The notes under the pieces are model-generated. The model ran no database searches, was not told the origin of the DNA, and saw only the letters and a list, made by a program, of their open reading frames with translations. Both the position numbers and the translations under genes were made by a program. This document shows positions 27,614 through 36,398 of a DNA stretch of 64,000 bases, piece after piece; within the stretch, counting starts at the first letter, position 1, and every line of letters begins with the position of its first letter. Origin of the DNA: Ureibacillus composti (GTDB taxonomy: Bacteria; Bacillota; Bacilli; Bacillales_A; Planococcaceae); the NCBI GenBank assembly GCA_030348875.1, contig JAUCEP010000002.1, positions 260,501 through 324,500 on the forward strand, given 5' to 3'.

Positions 27614-28552
27614 TTAATCTGCTTTAAATATTTGATCTATTACTTGAACTTCTTCAAGTGACAGTTCAACCTCTTCTGTCTTTAAATTATTTAACACCTG
27701 TTCTGCACGTTTTGCACCTGGAATCACTGCATCGATTGCTTCTTGTTTCAAATACCATGCAAGTACAACATTTGACACTTCCACGCCTTTTGAATCTGCT
27801 ATTTCTTTAATATGCTCAACTTTATCAAGGATGTTAATGAAAGCCTCACCTTGGAAGTGTGGATGCTTTTTACGTGCTTCTGGAATCACTGAATCTTTCG
27901 TATATTTACCTGTTAATAAACCGGAAGCAAGTGGGAAATAAGGAATGAAAGATATGTTATTTTTTGAAGTATAAAGGAAATAGGTTTTCTCAGCCTCACG
28001 ATTAATTAAATTATAATGCCCTTGGAAGACATCTACATAGCCATCCTTATTTGCTTCTTGAAGCTGTTCAATTGAAAAGTTGGAAACGCCAATTGCGCGG
28101 ATTTTCCCTTCATCCTTCAGTTGTTTTAATGCGCCAACTGCCTCGTCTTTTGGTGTATCTTGGTCAGGGAAGTGGATATACATTAAGTCTATATAATCCG
28201 TTTGGAGTCGTTTTAAACTTTTTTCTACCTCTTCTCGTAAAAAGTCAGGCGAGTTATCTACCACAATGTTTCCGTCTACGACTTTATGAGCGACTTTGGT
28301 TGCAATAACAAGATCTGAACGATTACCAGCCTCTTTAATTACTTCGCCAATCAATTCCTCAGATCGACCAATACCATATATAAATGCAGAGTCGATAAAA
28401 TTAATACCACGATCAATTGCAGTACGAACCAACTGTTTTCCTTCTTGCTCATCTAAGTTTGGAAATAAATTATGTCCACCTACAGCATTTGTACCAAGAC
28501 CTAGTGGATTAACGAATAAATCTGTCTTTCCCAATTGCACCTGTTTTAGCAT
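27614..28552 (-). CDS. Aldo/keto reductase
   Basis: 312-aa NAD(P)H-dependent oxidoreductase of the aldo/keto reductase superfamily, close to the IolS/YqkF/YhdN group by sequence style. The catalytic tetrad is present: Asp and Tyr in FIDSAFIYG, Lys in IATKVAH and His in MYIHFPD. The cofactor-binding C-terminal part includes [15 protein letters not shown]. The start follows AGGGGAG on the minus strand. The substrate is unknown; its position beside dioxygenase, MarR and flavin monooxygenase genes suggests a general carbonyl or quinone detoxification neighbourhood, but each gene has separate transcription signals. Confidence 0.88.
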   Translation of the reverse strand: MLKQVQLGKTDLFVNPLGLGTNAVGGHNLFPNLDEQEGKQLVRTAIDRGINFIDSAFIYGIGRSEELIGEVIKEAGNRSDLVIATKVAHKVVDGNIVVDNSPDFLREEVEKSLKRLQTDYIDLMYIHFPDQDTPKDEAVGALKQLKDEGKIRAIGVSNFSIEQLQEANKDGYVDVFQGHYNLINREAEKTYFLYTSKNNISFIPYFPLASGLLTGKYTKDSVIPEARKKHPHFQGEAFINILDKVEHIKEIADSKGVEVSNVVLAWYLKQEAIDAVIPGAKRAEQVLNNLKTEEVELSLEEVQVIDQIFKAD

Positions 28553-28981
28553 ATAGCTACACTCCCCTTTTAATGAATAGCCTGTAAATCTAGTTGTCTA
28601 CTCTACTTTATTTATAATCTAAATAGTAAATGAAAATCAAATTAGGGACATCGGGGACAGGTACCGCGTCCCATTTTTCGCTAATCAACGAAAGGGAGAA
28701 TAGGCGAAGTCTTTAGGAATCTATAAAGTGGGAAAAAAGGATTAATGTTGCCAATGAAAATACTGATTGATTTACATAATTATATTGAGTCTTCTAAAAG
28801 CGCAAATAAGTATATGGAATGTTACCATAATATTAATAGTTCTTATTTTGTACACTCACGACAAATAAATAATTTAATATGTGGGAATTTATAGATGAAT
28901 CATATTTAACGTTAATCGCTTTGGATATACGGTAACTGAACAGAAACATCTTTGGCCATAAAAACTTTAGGGGGAAATAGT
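28553..28981. other. Intergenic region with a REP-like hairpin
   Basis: 429 bp between divergent genes. GGGAC (28654-28658) pairs with GTCCC (28668-28672) and ATTTTT follows; GGGACA also occurs at 28645. The GGGGACAGGTAC-type sequence recalls palindromes mobilised by IS200-like REP-associated transposases, and no transposase is present. A 49-codon ORF (28745-28894, ATG) has only a weak ribosome site and is not called as a gene. Confidence 0.35.
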
Positions 28982-29980
28982 ATGAAACTAAGTGTATTAG
29001 ATCAGGCACCAATAACAAAAGGTCATACTGCACAGGATGCGCTTAACTATGCTGTAGAATTGGCTATAGTAGCGGAAGAATTAGGGTATGAACGAATCTG
29101 GATGGCGGAGCACCATAATACAAATGGATTTGCTAGTTCTGCTCCTGAAATTACATGTTCGTATATAGCTGCAAAAACTGAAAAAATCCGTATTGGTACA
29201 GGCGGAACGATGGTAATGCACTATTCACCATACAAAATGGCAGAAGTATTTAAATCGTTAAGTGCTCTTGCACCAGGACGTATTGATTTTGGTGCTGGGC
29301 GTGCACCTGGTGGAGATCATTTTGCAATGTATGCATTAGCCGAAGGACGACAACCAGAAGTGAATCATTTATATGAAAAAATCAATCACACGCTTCAATT
29401 TATAAAAGAGGAAGCACCGTTAATCCCTTACTACAATAAAGTGATTGCCTCCCCACAGCATATAGTGCTTCCTCAAAGCTGGTTATTGGGTTCAAGTGGA
29501 AATAGCGCAATTCAAGCAGGAAAAATGGGAATGGGCTATTCTTATGCTCAATTTTTCAATGGGTACATGAATAGACAAGTGTTTGACGCATACAGAGAAA
29601 ATTTCGTACCTTCTACGTTTATGGAAAAACCTGAAATTATGATTTCTTATTTTGTAACGGTTGCTGAAACGAAGGAAGAAGCAGAATATGAAGCAAAACC
29701 AGCAGATATTGCTCGACTGTTATTTATGCGTGGACAGGTAGATCAATTACGCATGACACCTGAAGAGGCAAAAGATTATCCTTTATCTGAAATGGACCGA
29801 ATGTGGATAGAAGATACACGTTATCAACATTTAGTTGGAACACCAACAGAAATTGCTGATTTTTTAAGACAAGAGCAACAAACTTATGGTTTTGATGAAG
29901 CCATGATTTGTTCGATTCCACACTCACAAAAAACTCGATTAAATGTTTATCGTTTATTAGCGAAAGAAATGCTTCATTAG
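28982..29980 (+). CDS. LLM-class flavin-dependent oxidoreductase (luciferase-like)
   Basis: 332 aa; ATG 28982 has AGGGGGAA upstream. A bacterial-luciferase-like TIM barrel is indicated by LDQAPITKGHTAQDAL, GYERIWMAEHHNTNGFASSAPE, KIRIGTGGTMVMHYSPYKMAE, and LAPGRIDFGAGRAPGGD. This subgroup (MsnO8/YvbT-like monooxygenases) uses reduced FMN to oxidise small organic substrates, often unknown. No partner flavin reductase is adjacent. Monocistronic, single domain. The family is secure, the substrate is not. Confidence 0.85.
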   Translation: MKLSVLDQAPITKGHTAQDALNYAVELAIVAEELGYERIWMAEHHNTNGFASSAPEITCSYIAAKTEKIRIGTGGTMVMHYSPYKMAEVFKSLSALAPGRIDFGAGRAPGGDHFAMYALAEGRQPEVNHLYEKINHTLQFIKEEAPLIPYYNKVIASPQHIVLPQSWLLGSSGNSAIQAGKMGMGYSYAQFFNGYMNRQVFDAYRENFVPSTFMEKPEIMISYFVTVAETKEEAEYEAKPADIARLLFMRGQVDQLRMTPEEAKDYPLSEMDRMWIEDTRYQHLVGTPTEIADFLRQEQQTYGFDEAMICSIPHSQKTRLNVYRLLAKEMLH

Positions 29981-30124
29981 TATGATTTGCAATCCTATTA
30001 AATCAGCACAACATTTTTAGTATTTACCGAAAATCCAATGTTATTTTAGGAAATAGTTAACTTGATTTCTAAAGTATCAAAAAGAATAGATGGGCCATTC
30101 TAATCTCACAAGGAGGTGAGAGAA

Positions 30125-30331
30125 ATGGCTTCTAACGGTAATAACAAATTAAACGTACCTGGTGCACAAGCTGCAGTGGATCAAATGAAATTCGAGATTG
30201 CACAAGAATTTGGTGTAAACCTTGGACCAGAAGATGCTGCACGTGCAAATGGTTCTGTGGGTGGAGAAATTACAAAACGCCTTGTTCAAATGGCTGAAGC
30301 GCAATTAAGAGGTAACAATAACCAACAATAA
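30125..30331 (+). CDS. Alpha/beta-type small acid-soluble spore protein
   Basis: 68 aa; ATG 30125 follows a near-perfect AAGGAGGTGAG. The SASP signature is complete: [20 protein letters not shown], containing the site cut by the GPR germination protease after the Glu, and [20 protein letters not shown]. These proteins coat spore DNA, convert it to an A-like helix and protect it from UV and heat. Expression in the forespore by sigma-G is expected; CATTCTAA at ~30092 could be a sigma-G -10 element, though no good -35 was found. It proves a sporulating host. Confidence 0.95.
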   Translation: MASNGNNKLNVPGAQAAVDQMKFEIAQEFGVNLGPEDAARANGSVGGEITKRLVQMAEAQLRGNNNQQ

Positions 30332-30345
30332 TATATGGATTGGGG

Positions 30346-30402
30346 GCTAACGAAAAGGTTAGCTACCAATTAAATGGCCACTATTGCTTAAGCGATTGTG
30401 GC
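30346..30402 (+). other. Two hairpins downstream of the SASP gene
   Basis: GCTAAC-GAAAAG-GTTAGC (30346-30363) is followed by a longer stem 30377-30402 (GCCAC plus ATTGC pairing with GCGAT plus GTGGC around one T:T mismatch). Together with the terminator after them they make a three-stem 3' region. Confidence 0.55.
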
Positions 30403-30407
30403 GAAAG

Positions 30408-30446
30408 AAGTGGGTGACTCACATTTGATGAGGTACCCACTTTTTA
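30408..30446 (+). terminator. Terminator of the SASP transcript
   Basis: AAGTGGGT pairs with ACCCACTT, with an inner CTCA/TGAG extension, followed by TTTATTTT. It lies ~77 bases after the SASP stop. Confidence 0.83.
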
Positions 30447-30729
30447 TTTTGTAAAATTTTAACCTTATAAAAAATATCACCCCCAAAAAATCCTCTACAT
30501 ATCTTGTTCAAATTTTTACTTTATTACAAGCATCTTTTCCGCCAAAACATTAAAAATAACTCCCAACATACCGGCATATATCCCTAAAAAACACCCACTA
30601 TATGGATATATTACTTTTCATTTTTTTATATTAGAAATAATTTTCTTTTGAGTTGTTTAATTAGGAAAAAAAATCACAATACTCAACTAATACAAGGGAA
30701 ATATTAGTAACAACATAGGAGGCTTCAAC
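30447..30729. other. AT-rich intergenic region before the Tat/GMC operon
   Basis: Very AT-rich with short A and T runs; presumably contains the operon promoter. No ORF, repeat or recognised regulatory motif was found. Confidence 0.3.
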
Positions 30730-31491
30730 ATGAGTAATGAAAAAGAAAAACAAGGTGTTTCTCGGCGTGACTTTTTGAAAACTACTGGGATTGCAACAGG
30801 TACTTTAATTGGTGGGGGAATTATTGGTGGACTAGTAGGGTACAACGCCAATAAGAGCTCCGGAAAAAATGAAAAAACTGGAGAGACTCAACAAGGTCAA
30901 AATCATGAAATCAATGTTGGTCTTCAGCACTTTAAAACAATGAAAAGTTTTAATATATTATCTCAAGCAACAGAGCGAATTTTACCAGAAGATGATTTAG
31001 GACCGGGTGCCATCGGGTTAGGTGTTCCTTACTTCATTGATAACCAATTAGCTGGTGCTTATGGGATGAATGCAAAGGAATACATGCAAGGTCCATTTGA
31101 AGATGGTGCGGTTACACAAGGTTATCAAAGTAGGCTTACACGAGCCCAAATCATTGACCAAGGAATCGCCAAACTTGAGGAAGAAGCTCAATCAAGATTT
31201 AAGAAAGGGTTTGAGGAATTAGAACCCGATCAGATGGATGAAATATTAACAGCTTTCCAAAAAGGGGAAGTGAAAATGGAGGCAGTGACCTCTATGTTTT
31301 TCTTTACACTACTTCGTCAGGCAACACTTGAGGGAGCATATAGTGATCCAATCTACAATGGTAACCGAAATATGGAAGGCTGGAAAATGAAAGGGTTCCC
31401 AGGTCACCAATATAGCTATATTAAAGATATTGAAAGTAAAGAGTTTATTGAATACAAACCACAGTCAATTAGCAGTATGACTCATAAATAG
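30730..31491 (+). CDS. Tat-exported gluconate 2-dehydrogenase subunit 3 family protein
   Basis: 253 aa. The N-terminus carries a textbook twin-arginine signal, SRRDFLKTTG, followed by a Gly-rich hydrophobic core (IATGTLIGGGIIGGLVG). The rest fits the gluconate 2-dehydrogenase gamma-type family (PF13618): ERILPEDDLGPGAIGLGVPYFID and FFFTLLRQATLEGAYSDPIYNGN. These small subunits escort a GMC-type flavoprotein across the membrane and bind it. The next three genes are that flavoprotein, TatA and TatC, all in one direction with 9-18-base gaps. The ribosome site AGGAGG is close to ATG 30730. Confidence 0.88.
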   Translation: MSNEKEKQGVSRRDFLKTTGIATGTLIGGGIIGGLVGYNANKSSGKNEKTGETQQGQNHEINVGLQHFKTMKSFNILSQATERILPEDDLGPGAIGLGVPYFIDNQLAGAYGMNAKEYMQGPFEDGAVTQGYQSRLTRAQIIDQGIAKLEEEAQSRFKKGFEELEPDQMDEILTAFQKGEVKMEAVTSMFFFTLLRQATLEGAYSDPIYNGNRNMEGWKMKGFPGHQYSYIKDIESKEFIEYKPQSISSMTHK

Positions 31492-31506
31492 ATAGGAGTA
31501 ATAATC

Positions 31507-33222
31507 ATGGCTACTACATTAGATAAAGTTGATGTTGTAACAGTAGGTGTTGGTTGGACAGGAGGTATTGTGGCTGCCGAATGTGCAAAATCTGGCTTGA
31601 AAGTTCGAGGATTAGAGCGTGGTGAAGCCCGTGGTACTGAAGATTATTCAATGGTACACGATGAGTTTCGTTATGCAATCCGATATGAGTTATTTCAAAA
31701 TTTATCAAGGGAAACGATTACGTTCCGAAATAATAGGCAAATGAATGCGCTACCGATGCGAATGATGGGTTCTTTCCTTTTAGGAGAAGGATTGGGAGGA
31801 GCTGGTACGCACTGGAATGGGCAAAACTGGCGATTCTTACCTTACGATTTTGAAATAAAATCCCAAACTGAAAAGAAATATGGTAAGGATAAAATCGGAA
31901 AGGACTTTTTGCTTCAAGATTGGGGAATCACCTATGATGAACTGGAACCCTATTTCACTAAATATGAATATACGGCTGGTATTTCCGGTGAAGATACGAA
32001 TCCATTTTGGGGAAAGCGGTCTAAACCTTTTCCAACACCACCGATGAAAAAAACACCAATTCTTGAGAAGTTTGAAAAGGCAACGACAAATCTAGGGTAT
32101 CATCCATTTATGATGCCGTCTGCCAATTTATCTGAACCTTATGAAAACCCTGATGGTTCAACGATTGCAGCATGTCAATATTGCGGTTTTTGTGAAAGAT
32201 TTGGCTGTGAATATGGGGCGAAATCTTCTGCTGAGATAACTGTTGTTCCAACCGCTTTGGAAACAGGGAATTTTGATATTCGTTACCATTCCAATGTAGT
32301 TGAGGTACTAAAAAAAGGAAACAAAGTAACTGGGGTACGATTCTATGATACGGTAACCGGTGAGGAATTTATCCAACCCGCTGATGTGGTTGTATTGACA
32401 TCATATGTATTAAATAATGCGAAATTATTAATGGTATCCAATATTGGAGAACAATATGATCCGGATACGGGTCGCGGAACACTTGGTAGAAATTATTGCT
32501 ATCAAATTTTACCTGGAGCAACTGGATTCTTTGATGATGAACAATTTAACACCTATATGGGTGCAGGTGCATTAGGAATGACAATTGATGACTTTAATGG
32601 GGATTCGTTCGATCATTCTAAACTGGACTTTATACATGGAGCAAGTCTTTCATTAACTCAACCAGGGCTACGTCCAATTGCCTTTAACCCTGTTCCTCCA
32701 GACACACCTGCTTGGGGTGAGGAATTTAAAAAGGCTTCCGTACATTACTATACAAGAGCATTAAGCATTGGTGGACAAGGGGCTTCTATGCCATATAAGG
32801 AAAACTATATGTCTCTTGATTCCACTTATAAGGATGCCTATGGCGTACCATTATTAAGATTGACTTATAACTTTACTGATCAGGATCGAGCACTTCATAA
32901 GTATCTTTCTGAGAGATCTGCTGAAATCATGAAAGAAATGGGCGCAAATACTATTGCTCCGGCAAATCCATTAACTGATTATGATATTGTGCCTTATCAA
33001 ACAACACATAATACGGGCGGAACAGTTATGGGTAATGACCCTGGAATAAGTGTTGTAAATACGTGGTTGCAACATTGGGATGCTGAAAACTTATTTGTTG
33101 TAGGAGCAGGGAACTTCGCACATAATAGCGGCTACAATCCAACAGGAACTGTGGGTGCTCTGGCATACCGCTGTGCAGAGGGGATTATCAAATATAGTAA
33201 AACAGGCGGCAGTCTTGTCTAA
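31507..33222 (+). CDS. GMC-family oxidoreductase (gluconate 2-dehydrogenase large-subunit type)
   Basis: 571-aa FAD enzyme. The dinucleotide motif is VTVGVGWTGGIVAAECAKSGLKV (glycines at about 13-20), GLGGAGTHWNGQNWR is the family FAD loop, and the C-terminal GMC motif is NSGYNPTGTVGALAYRCAEGI. A Cys cluster CQYCGFCERFGCEYG near residue 222 could hold an iron-sulfur cluster, as in related fructose/gluconate dehydrogenases. It has no signal of its own, so it probably crosses folded together with the Tat-signal small subunit. A cytochrome c subunit is not encoded nearby. The substrate, likely a sugar acid or polyol, is unknown. Confidence 0.87.
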   Translation: MATTLDKVDVVTVGVGWTGGIVAAECAKSGLKVRGLERGEARGTEDYSMVHDEFRYAIRYELFQNLSRETITFRNNRQMNALPMRMMGSFLLGEGLGGAGTHWNGQNWRFLPYDFEIKSQTEKKYGKDKIGKDFLLQDWGITYDELEPYFTKYEYTAGISGEDTNPFWGKRSKPFPTPPMKKTPILEKFEKATTNLGYHPFMMPSANLSEPYENPDGSTIAACQYCGFCERFGCEYGAKSSAEITVVPTALETGNFDIRYHSNVVEVLKKGNKVTGVRFYDTVTGEEFIQPADVVVLTSYVLNNAKLLMVSNIGEQYDPDTGRGTLGRNYCYQILPGATGFFDDEQFNTYMGAGALGMTIDDFNGDSFDHSKLDFIHGASLSLTQPGLRPIAFNPVPPDTPAWGEEFKKASVHYYTRALSIGGQGASMPYKENYMSLDSTYKDAYGVPLLRLTYNFTDQDRALHKYLSERSAEIMKEMGANTIAPANPLTDYDIVPYQTTHNTGGTVMGNDPGISVVNTWLQHWDAENLFVVGAGNFAHNSGYNPTGTVGALAYRCAEGIIKYSKTGGSLV

Positions 33223-33240
33223 TAAATAGGAGGAAATAAT

Positions 33241-33456
33241 ATGGGTGGTTTAAGTTCTATTGGTGTTCCTGGGTTAATTATCATTTTAGTGATTGTACTG
33301 ATTGTTTTTGGACCTAAAAAGCTTCCAGAAATCGGAGGCGCAGTTGGAAAAACATTATCTGAATTTAAAAAGTCAGCTCGAGAAATTATGGACGACGATG
33401 AAGTTGAAAAAAAGCCCGTTTTAAAGGAAGTAAAGAAGTCCGATGAAGCATCGTAG
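33241..33456 (+). CDS. tatA: Twin-arginine translocase subunit TatA
   Basis: 71 aa with the family layout: a short N-terminus, one membrane helix ([17 protein letters not shown]), the hinge [17 protein letters not shown], an amphipathic helix [10 protein letters not shown] and a charged tail. It has AGGAGG before the ATG. Gram-positive TatA acts in minimal TatA-TatC systems without TatB. It lies 18 bases after the GMC gene and 9 before tatC in the same operon, so this translocase appears dedicated to the upstream oxidoreductase, as TatAd/TatCd is to PhoD in B. subtilis. Confidence 0.93.
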   Translation: MGGLSSIGVPGLIIILVIVLIVFGPKKLPEIGGAVGKTLSEFKKSAREIMDDDEVEKKPVLKEVKKSDEAS

Positions 33457-33465
33457 GTGATTTAG

Positions 33466-34359
33466 ATGGATCCTTATGGCTACAATAATTTAAGTCCATT
33501 GGATAAAAAAAAGAAGCAGCAATCTGTTGAAGAGGCAGAAAAGGTAAAGGAATCTGAAGAAACTACTAATTTGATTGAACAAGTGAAAATCGAAGTTGAA
33601 GTCGAAGAAAAAGATGAATCAGGATCGATCTTAGATGGAAACAAGGAGCCTTGGTATGACCATATCTTTGAGTTAAGGAAGCAGCTTATAAAAAGTGTAA
33701 TTGTATTTTTAGTGCTATTTATTATTGTCTTCTCTACCATAAACTTTTGGTTGCCATTGATTACGAAGGGGCACAAGCTTGTTATATTAGGCCCCTTAGA
33801 GGTAATTAAATCTTACACTTCTATTTCTGCTACTTTATCCTTAGGATTATCGTTGCCGCTAATTTGTAATTTTTTCTGGCAATTTGCAAAGCCGGGTCTT
33901 TATGAAAGAGAACAGAAGTTTATTGGGCTTTACTCACCAATTATGCTAATACTGTTCTTGTTTGGCCTTGCATTTGGATATTTCGTTGTAAATCCAATGA
34001 GCTACCATTTTCTTATAGGTCTAGGTGAAAAGAATTTTGATATGTTGATTACTGCGACTGACTATATTCATTTCCTCATTATGACTACTGTGCCAATTGG
34101 GTTACTTTTTGAATTACCTGTTGTAGCACTCTTTCTATCATCGATTAGTCTATTAACAGCAGAAACGATGAAGAACATCAGAAAGTGGTCATATGTGATT
34201 ATGGGAGTGGTATCAGCTCTTATCACACCACCTGATTTTATTAGTCAATTATTGATTTTAGTTCCGATGATTGGTTTATATGAATTGAGTATTTTTATTG
34301 TTAGAAAAGCTGAAGAAAAAAGAATATCCAATTCTCCAATGACTGAAGAAGCACACTAA
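33466..34359 (+). CDS. tatC: Twin-arginine translocase subunit TatC with a charged N-terminal extension
   Basis: 297 aa, about 50 longer than usual TatC. The extra ~60 N-terminal residues are highly charged (VEVEEKDESG, KESEETT) and predicted cytoplasmic. The TatC core begins at WYDHIFELRKQLIKS, equivalent to the conserved HLxELR signal-binding motif, and has six membrane helices, the periplasmic-loop FELPVV and the end motif ALITPPDFISQ. The core recognises RR signal peptides. TAGGTGAT precedes the ATG. Terminator overlaps the stop codon. The extension is unusual and could contact the partner enzyme or TatA. Confidence 0.92.
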   Translation: MDPYGYNNLSPLDKKKKQQSVEEAEKVKESEETTNLIEQVKIEVEVEEKDESGSILDGNKEPWYDHIFELRKQLIKSVIVFLVLFIIVFSTINFWLPLITKGHKLVILGPLEVIKSYTSISATLSLGLSLPLICNFFWQFAKPGLYEREQKFIGLYSPIMLILFLFGLAFGYFVVNPMSYHFLIGLGEKNFDMLITATDYIHFLIMTTVPIGLLFELPVVALFLSSISLLTAETMKNIRKWSYVIMGVVSALITPPDFISQLLILVPMIGLYELSIFIVRKAEEKRISNSPMTEEAH

Positions 34360-34375
34360 TAATAGTGTGCTTTTT
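34351..34375 (+). terminator. Terminator of the Tat/GMC operon
   Basis: GCACACTA pairs with TAGTGTGC (34363-34370), then TTTTT; the stem overlaps the tatC stop codon. Confidence 0.87.
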
Positions 34376-34471
34376 ACTATTAACCATTCCTCATAAGATA
34401 GAAAGTGAAGTAATAGTATAAAAGGTATTCTTTTATAAGTTACATACACCGAATCTTAGGGGATGGGGATC

Positions 34472-34609
34472 ATGAGGTTAGTAAAAGCTTTAATTTTGTT
34501 AATATGTATATTCCTTGTATCTTATTTTTTTATTTATGACGGTGAATTGTTTCGATCTATTCAATACTCCATGATTATGTGGGTAATCGTCCTAATGATT
34601 AAAAAGTAA
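34472..34609 (+). CDS. Small membrane protein (45 aa)
   Basis: ATG behind AGGGGATGGGGAT. The product is almost wholly hydrophobic in two segments, MRLVKALILLICIFLVSYFF and SIQYSMIMWVIVLMI, ending KK, joined by a polar YDGELFR loop. No family recognised. It lies between the tatC terminator and a convergent protease gene, with its own ribosome site. A real but unassigned small gene is likely; function unknown. Confidence 0.5.
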   Translation: MRLVKALILLICIFLVSYFFIYDGELFRSIQYSMIMWVIVLMIKK

Positions 34610-34615
34610 TTGAAA

Positions 34616-34658
34616 AGTGCTACGAACGCTTTTGAAAAGAGGCCTAGTTCGTAGCACT
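34616..34658 (-). terminator. Terminator of the HtrA-like protease gene
   Basis: AGTGCTACGAAC pairs perfectly with its complement (34647-34658), T4 on the minus strand; the protease stop codon lies in the loop. Confidence 0.8.
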
Positions 34659-35477
34659 ATTTGGTAATCGATTAATTAAAAGATCTACTGGTACAAACAA
34701 TCCGACATGACCATACTCGTGATCTTTAATTGTTGCAAAGACAATACCAATCACTAGTCCGTCGTAATTAATTACTGGGCTACCACTATTTCCTTTATAT
34801 ACGGGGGCATCCATCATGTAAACGTTGTTCTCCCAGTCAGATAACCTAGTAGATTCGAGTATTCTCCCTTCATTGGCGATTCCTGTAAAAGATAGTGGAT
34901 TTCCGATAAAGTGCACTGCTTCATCTGTCGTAACCTCAAAAGATTCTGCAAGTTGCAAATATGGAAGATCCTCACCATCTATTTTTAAAAGGGCTAAATC
35001 AATGTCAGGATAACTCTCAACTACCTCAGCTTTGTACATGCCATCATCGGGGAAAATGACGGTAAGTGTGAGGGCATCATCGACAACATGGTCATTCGTT
35101 ACAATTAACCCATCAGATGAAACCGTAAATCCAGTTCCTTTACTTTCACCGGTGGAAACCTCAACAACCGCTTTTTTATATGATTGAATATCTTCCCGAG
35201 AAGATAACTTCGCCGATACTTTAACAAATTCAACAGCAGGAATCGAGTAAATTTCAAAAATGAAGGCAAAGGTGCTAAATGCCATCATTCCTGCAATGAG
35301 CCAAACAATGAGCCTGACAAAGGGGGACTGTTTCTTTGGTGGTGGTTTGACACCAGAAAGTCGTGCGAGGCGTTCTAACCGAGCCTTTTCGAGAGCCTCT
35401 TTTTGTGCTTCAAGAACAAGTTCTATTAATTCTTCTTCGCTAATCGGCTCGAATTCTTCCTCTTTTTCTTCAGCCAT
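34644..35477 (-). CDS. Membrane-anchored HtrA-like serine protease without PDZ domain
   Basis: 277 aa from ATG 35477, preceded by AGAGGTGAAGGG; an upstream ATG at 35540 has no site. The cytoplasmic N-terminus is acidic (EEKEEEFEPISEEEL), one membrane helix lies near residues 60-82, and the trypsin-like domain faces outside. The triad is His in VTNDHVVDDA, Asp in DIDLALLKID and Ser in GNSGSPVI. No PDZ domain follows, unlike HtrA/HtrB. It probably degrades or senses misfolded extracytoplasmic proteins. Monocistronic, convergent with the small gene above. Confidence 0.85.
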   Translation of the reverse strand: MAEEKEEEFEPISEEELIELVLEAQKEALEKARLERLARLSGVKPPPKKQSPFVRLIVWLIAGMMAFSTFAFIFEIYSIPAVEFVKVSAKLSSREDIQSYKKAVVEVSTGESKGTGFTVSSDGLIVTNDHVVDDALTLTVIFPDDGMYKAEVVESYPDIDLALLKIDGEDLPYLQLAESFEVTTDEAVHFIGNPLSFTGIANEGRILESTRLSDWENNVYMMDAPVYKGNSGSPVINYDGLVIGIVFATIKDHEYGHVGLFVPVDLLINRLPNSATN

Positions 35478-35668
35478 CCCTTCACCTCTCTTCTCTCGTT
35501 TTCTATCTTTATCATAACGGATTTTCATAGGGTTGGACATTTTAAGGTTATGTTAAAGTTAGTAAATATGGAAATGGATAATTAATTAAAAAGTTGCAAA
35601 TCATGATACAAAAGTGGAGTGGCTGTTTCAATTAAATAAGGATAGTCACAAGTAAAGAGAGGTTTATT

Positions 35669-36247
35669 ATGGAAACTAAACATCATTATTTCTTTGCAGT
35701 GAAGTTACCAAAGGAAATGAAGGACTTTTTAAATGGATGGATTCAGTCAAATCAACGTGATTATGAATTTGGGAGATGGGTTCATCCTGAAGATTATCAC
35801 ATTACACTTGCATTTTTAGGGTATGCAGAAGAGAAAAAGTTACAGGATGCCATTGAAACAATGGGTTCAGTTTTATCCGATCTATCGTCATTTTCATTAA
35901 CACTCGATAAATTGGGGATTTTTGGGTCAATGAAAAGTCCGCGAATATTTTGGGCAGGTGTAGTTGAATCTGAACAGTTAGCGGAAGTGCAGAAAAAGGT
36001 ATTTACCCAATGTTTAAAGTTAGGCTTTGAATTAGATAAAAAACCTTTCCGCCCTCATATTACATTAGCAAGAAAATACAAAGGAGAAAGCTTTTTTAAT
36101 TCCGAAAAGCTAAAATCGATTAAAACAGAGGATCACCAGACTTTTGAATTTGAAGTGAGTGAGGTTATTCTTTATGAAACACACTTGGATCAGTCACCAA
36201 AATATAAGGAATTTGCAAGATTCCCATTAAATGCGAAAAATACGTAA
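35669..36247 (+). CDS. thpR: RNA 2',3'-cyclic phosphodiesterase (LigT/ThpR family)
   Basis: 192-aa 2H-phosphoesterase with the two catalytic motifs YHITLAFLG (near residue 43) and RPHITLARK (near 133). Members open 2',3'-cyclic phosphates at RNA ends and in vitro join tRNA halves; the cellular role in Bacillota is unclear. The opening HHYFFAVKLP is typical. ATG preceded by AGAGAGG. Monocistronic, no recognisable partner beside it. Confidence 0.88.
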   Translation: METKHHYFFAVKLPKEMKDFLNGWIQSNQRDYEFGRWVHPEDYHITLAFLGYAEEKKLQDAIETMGSVLSDLSSFSLTLDKLGIFGSMKSPRIFWAGVVESEQLAEVQKKVFTQCLKLGFELDKKPFRPHITLARKYKGESFFNSEKLKSIKTEDHQTFEFEVSEVILYETHLDQSPKYKEFARFPLNAKNT

Positions 36248-36398
36248 GAGACATCTGATCTCCGTTTCTATCACAAAACGAATAGTTGTGAGGCCATTAT
36301 CATATAAACGATATAAGGGGATTTAGGACAGGTAACTGTTTGCCTAGGATTGCCGTGTATGCTGCTTCTTCAAAAATGTTGGAGAAAGAGGTTGAGTG

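Noticed and set aside
28745-28894. 49-codon ORF starting ATG.
   Set aside because: Weak, badly spaced ribosome site and AT-rich composition expected to give such ORFs by chance; no recognisable features.
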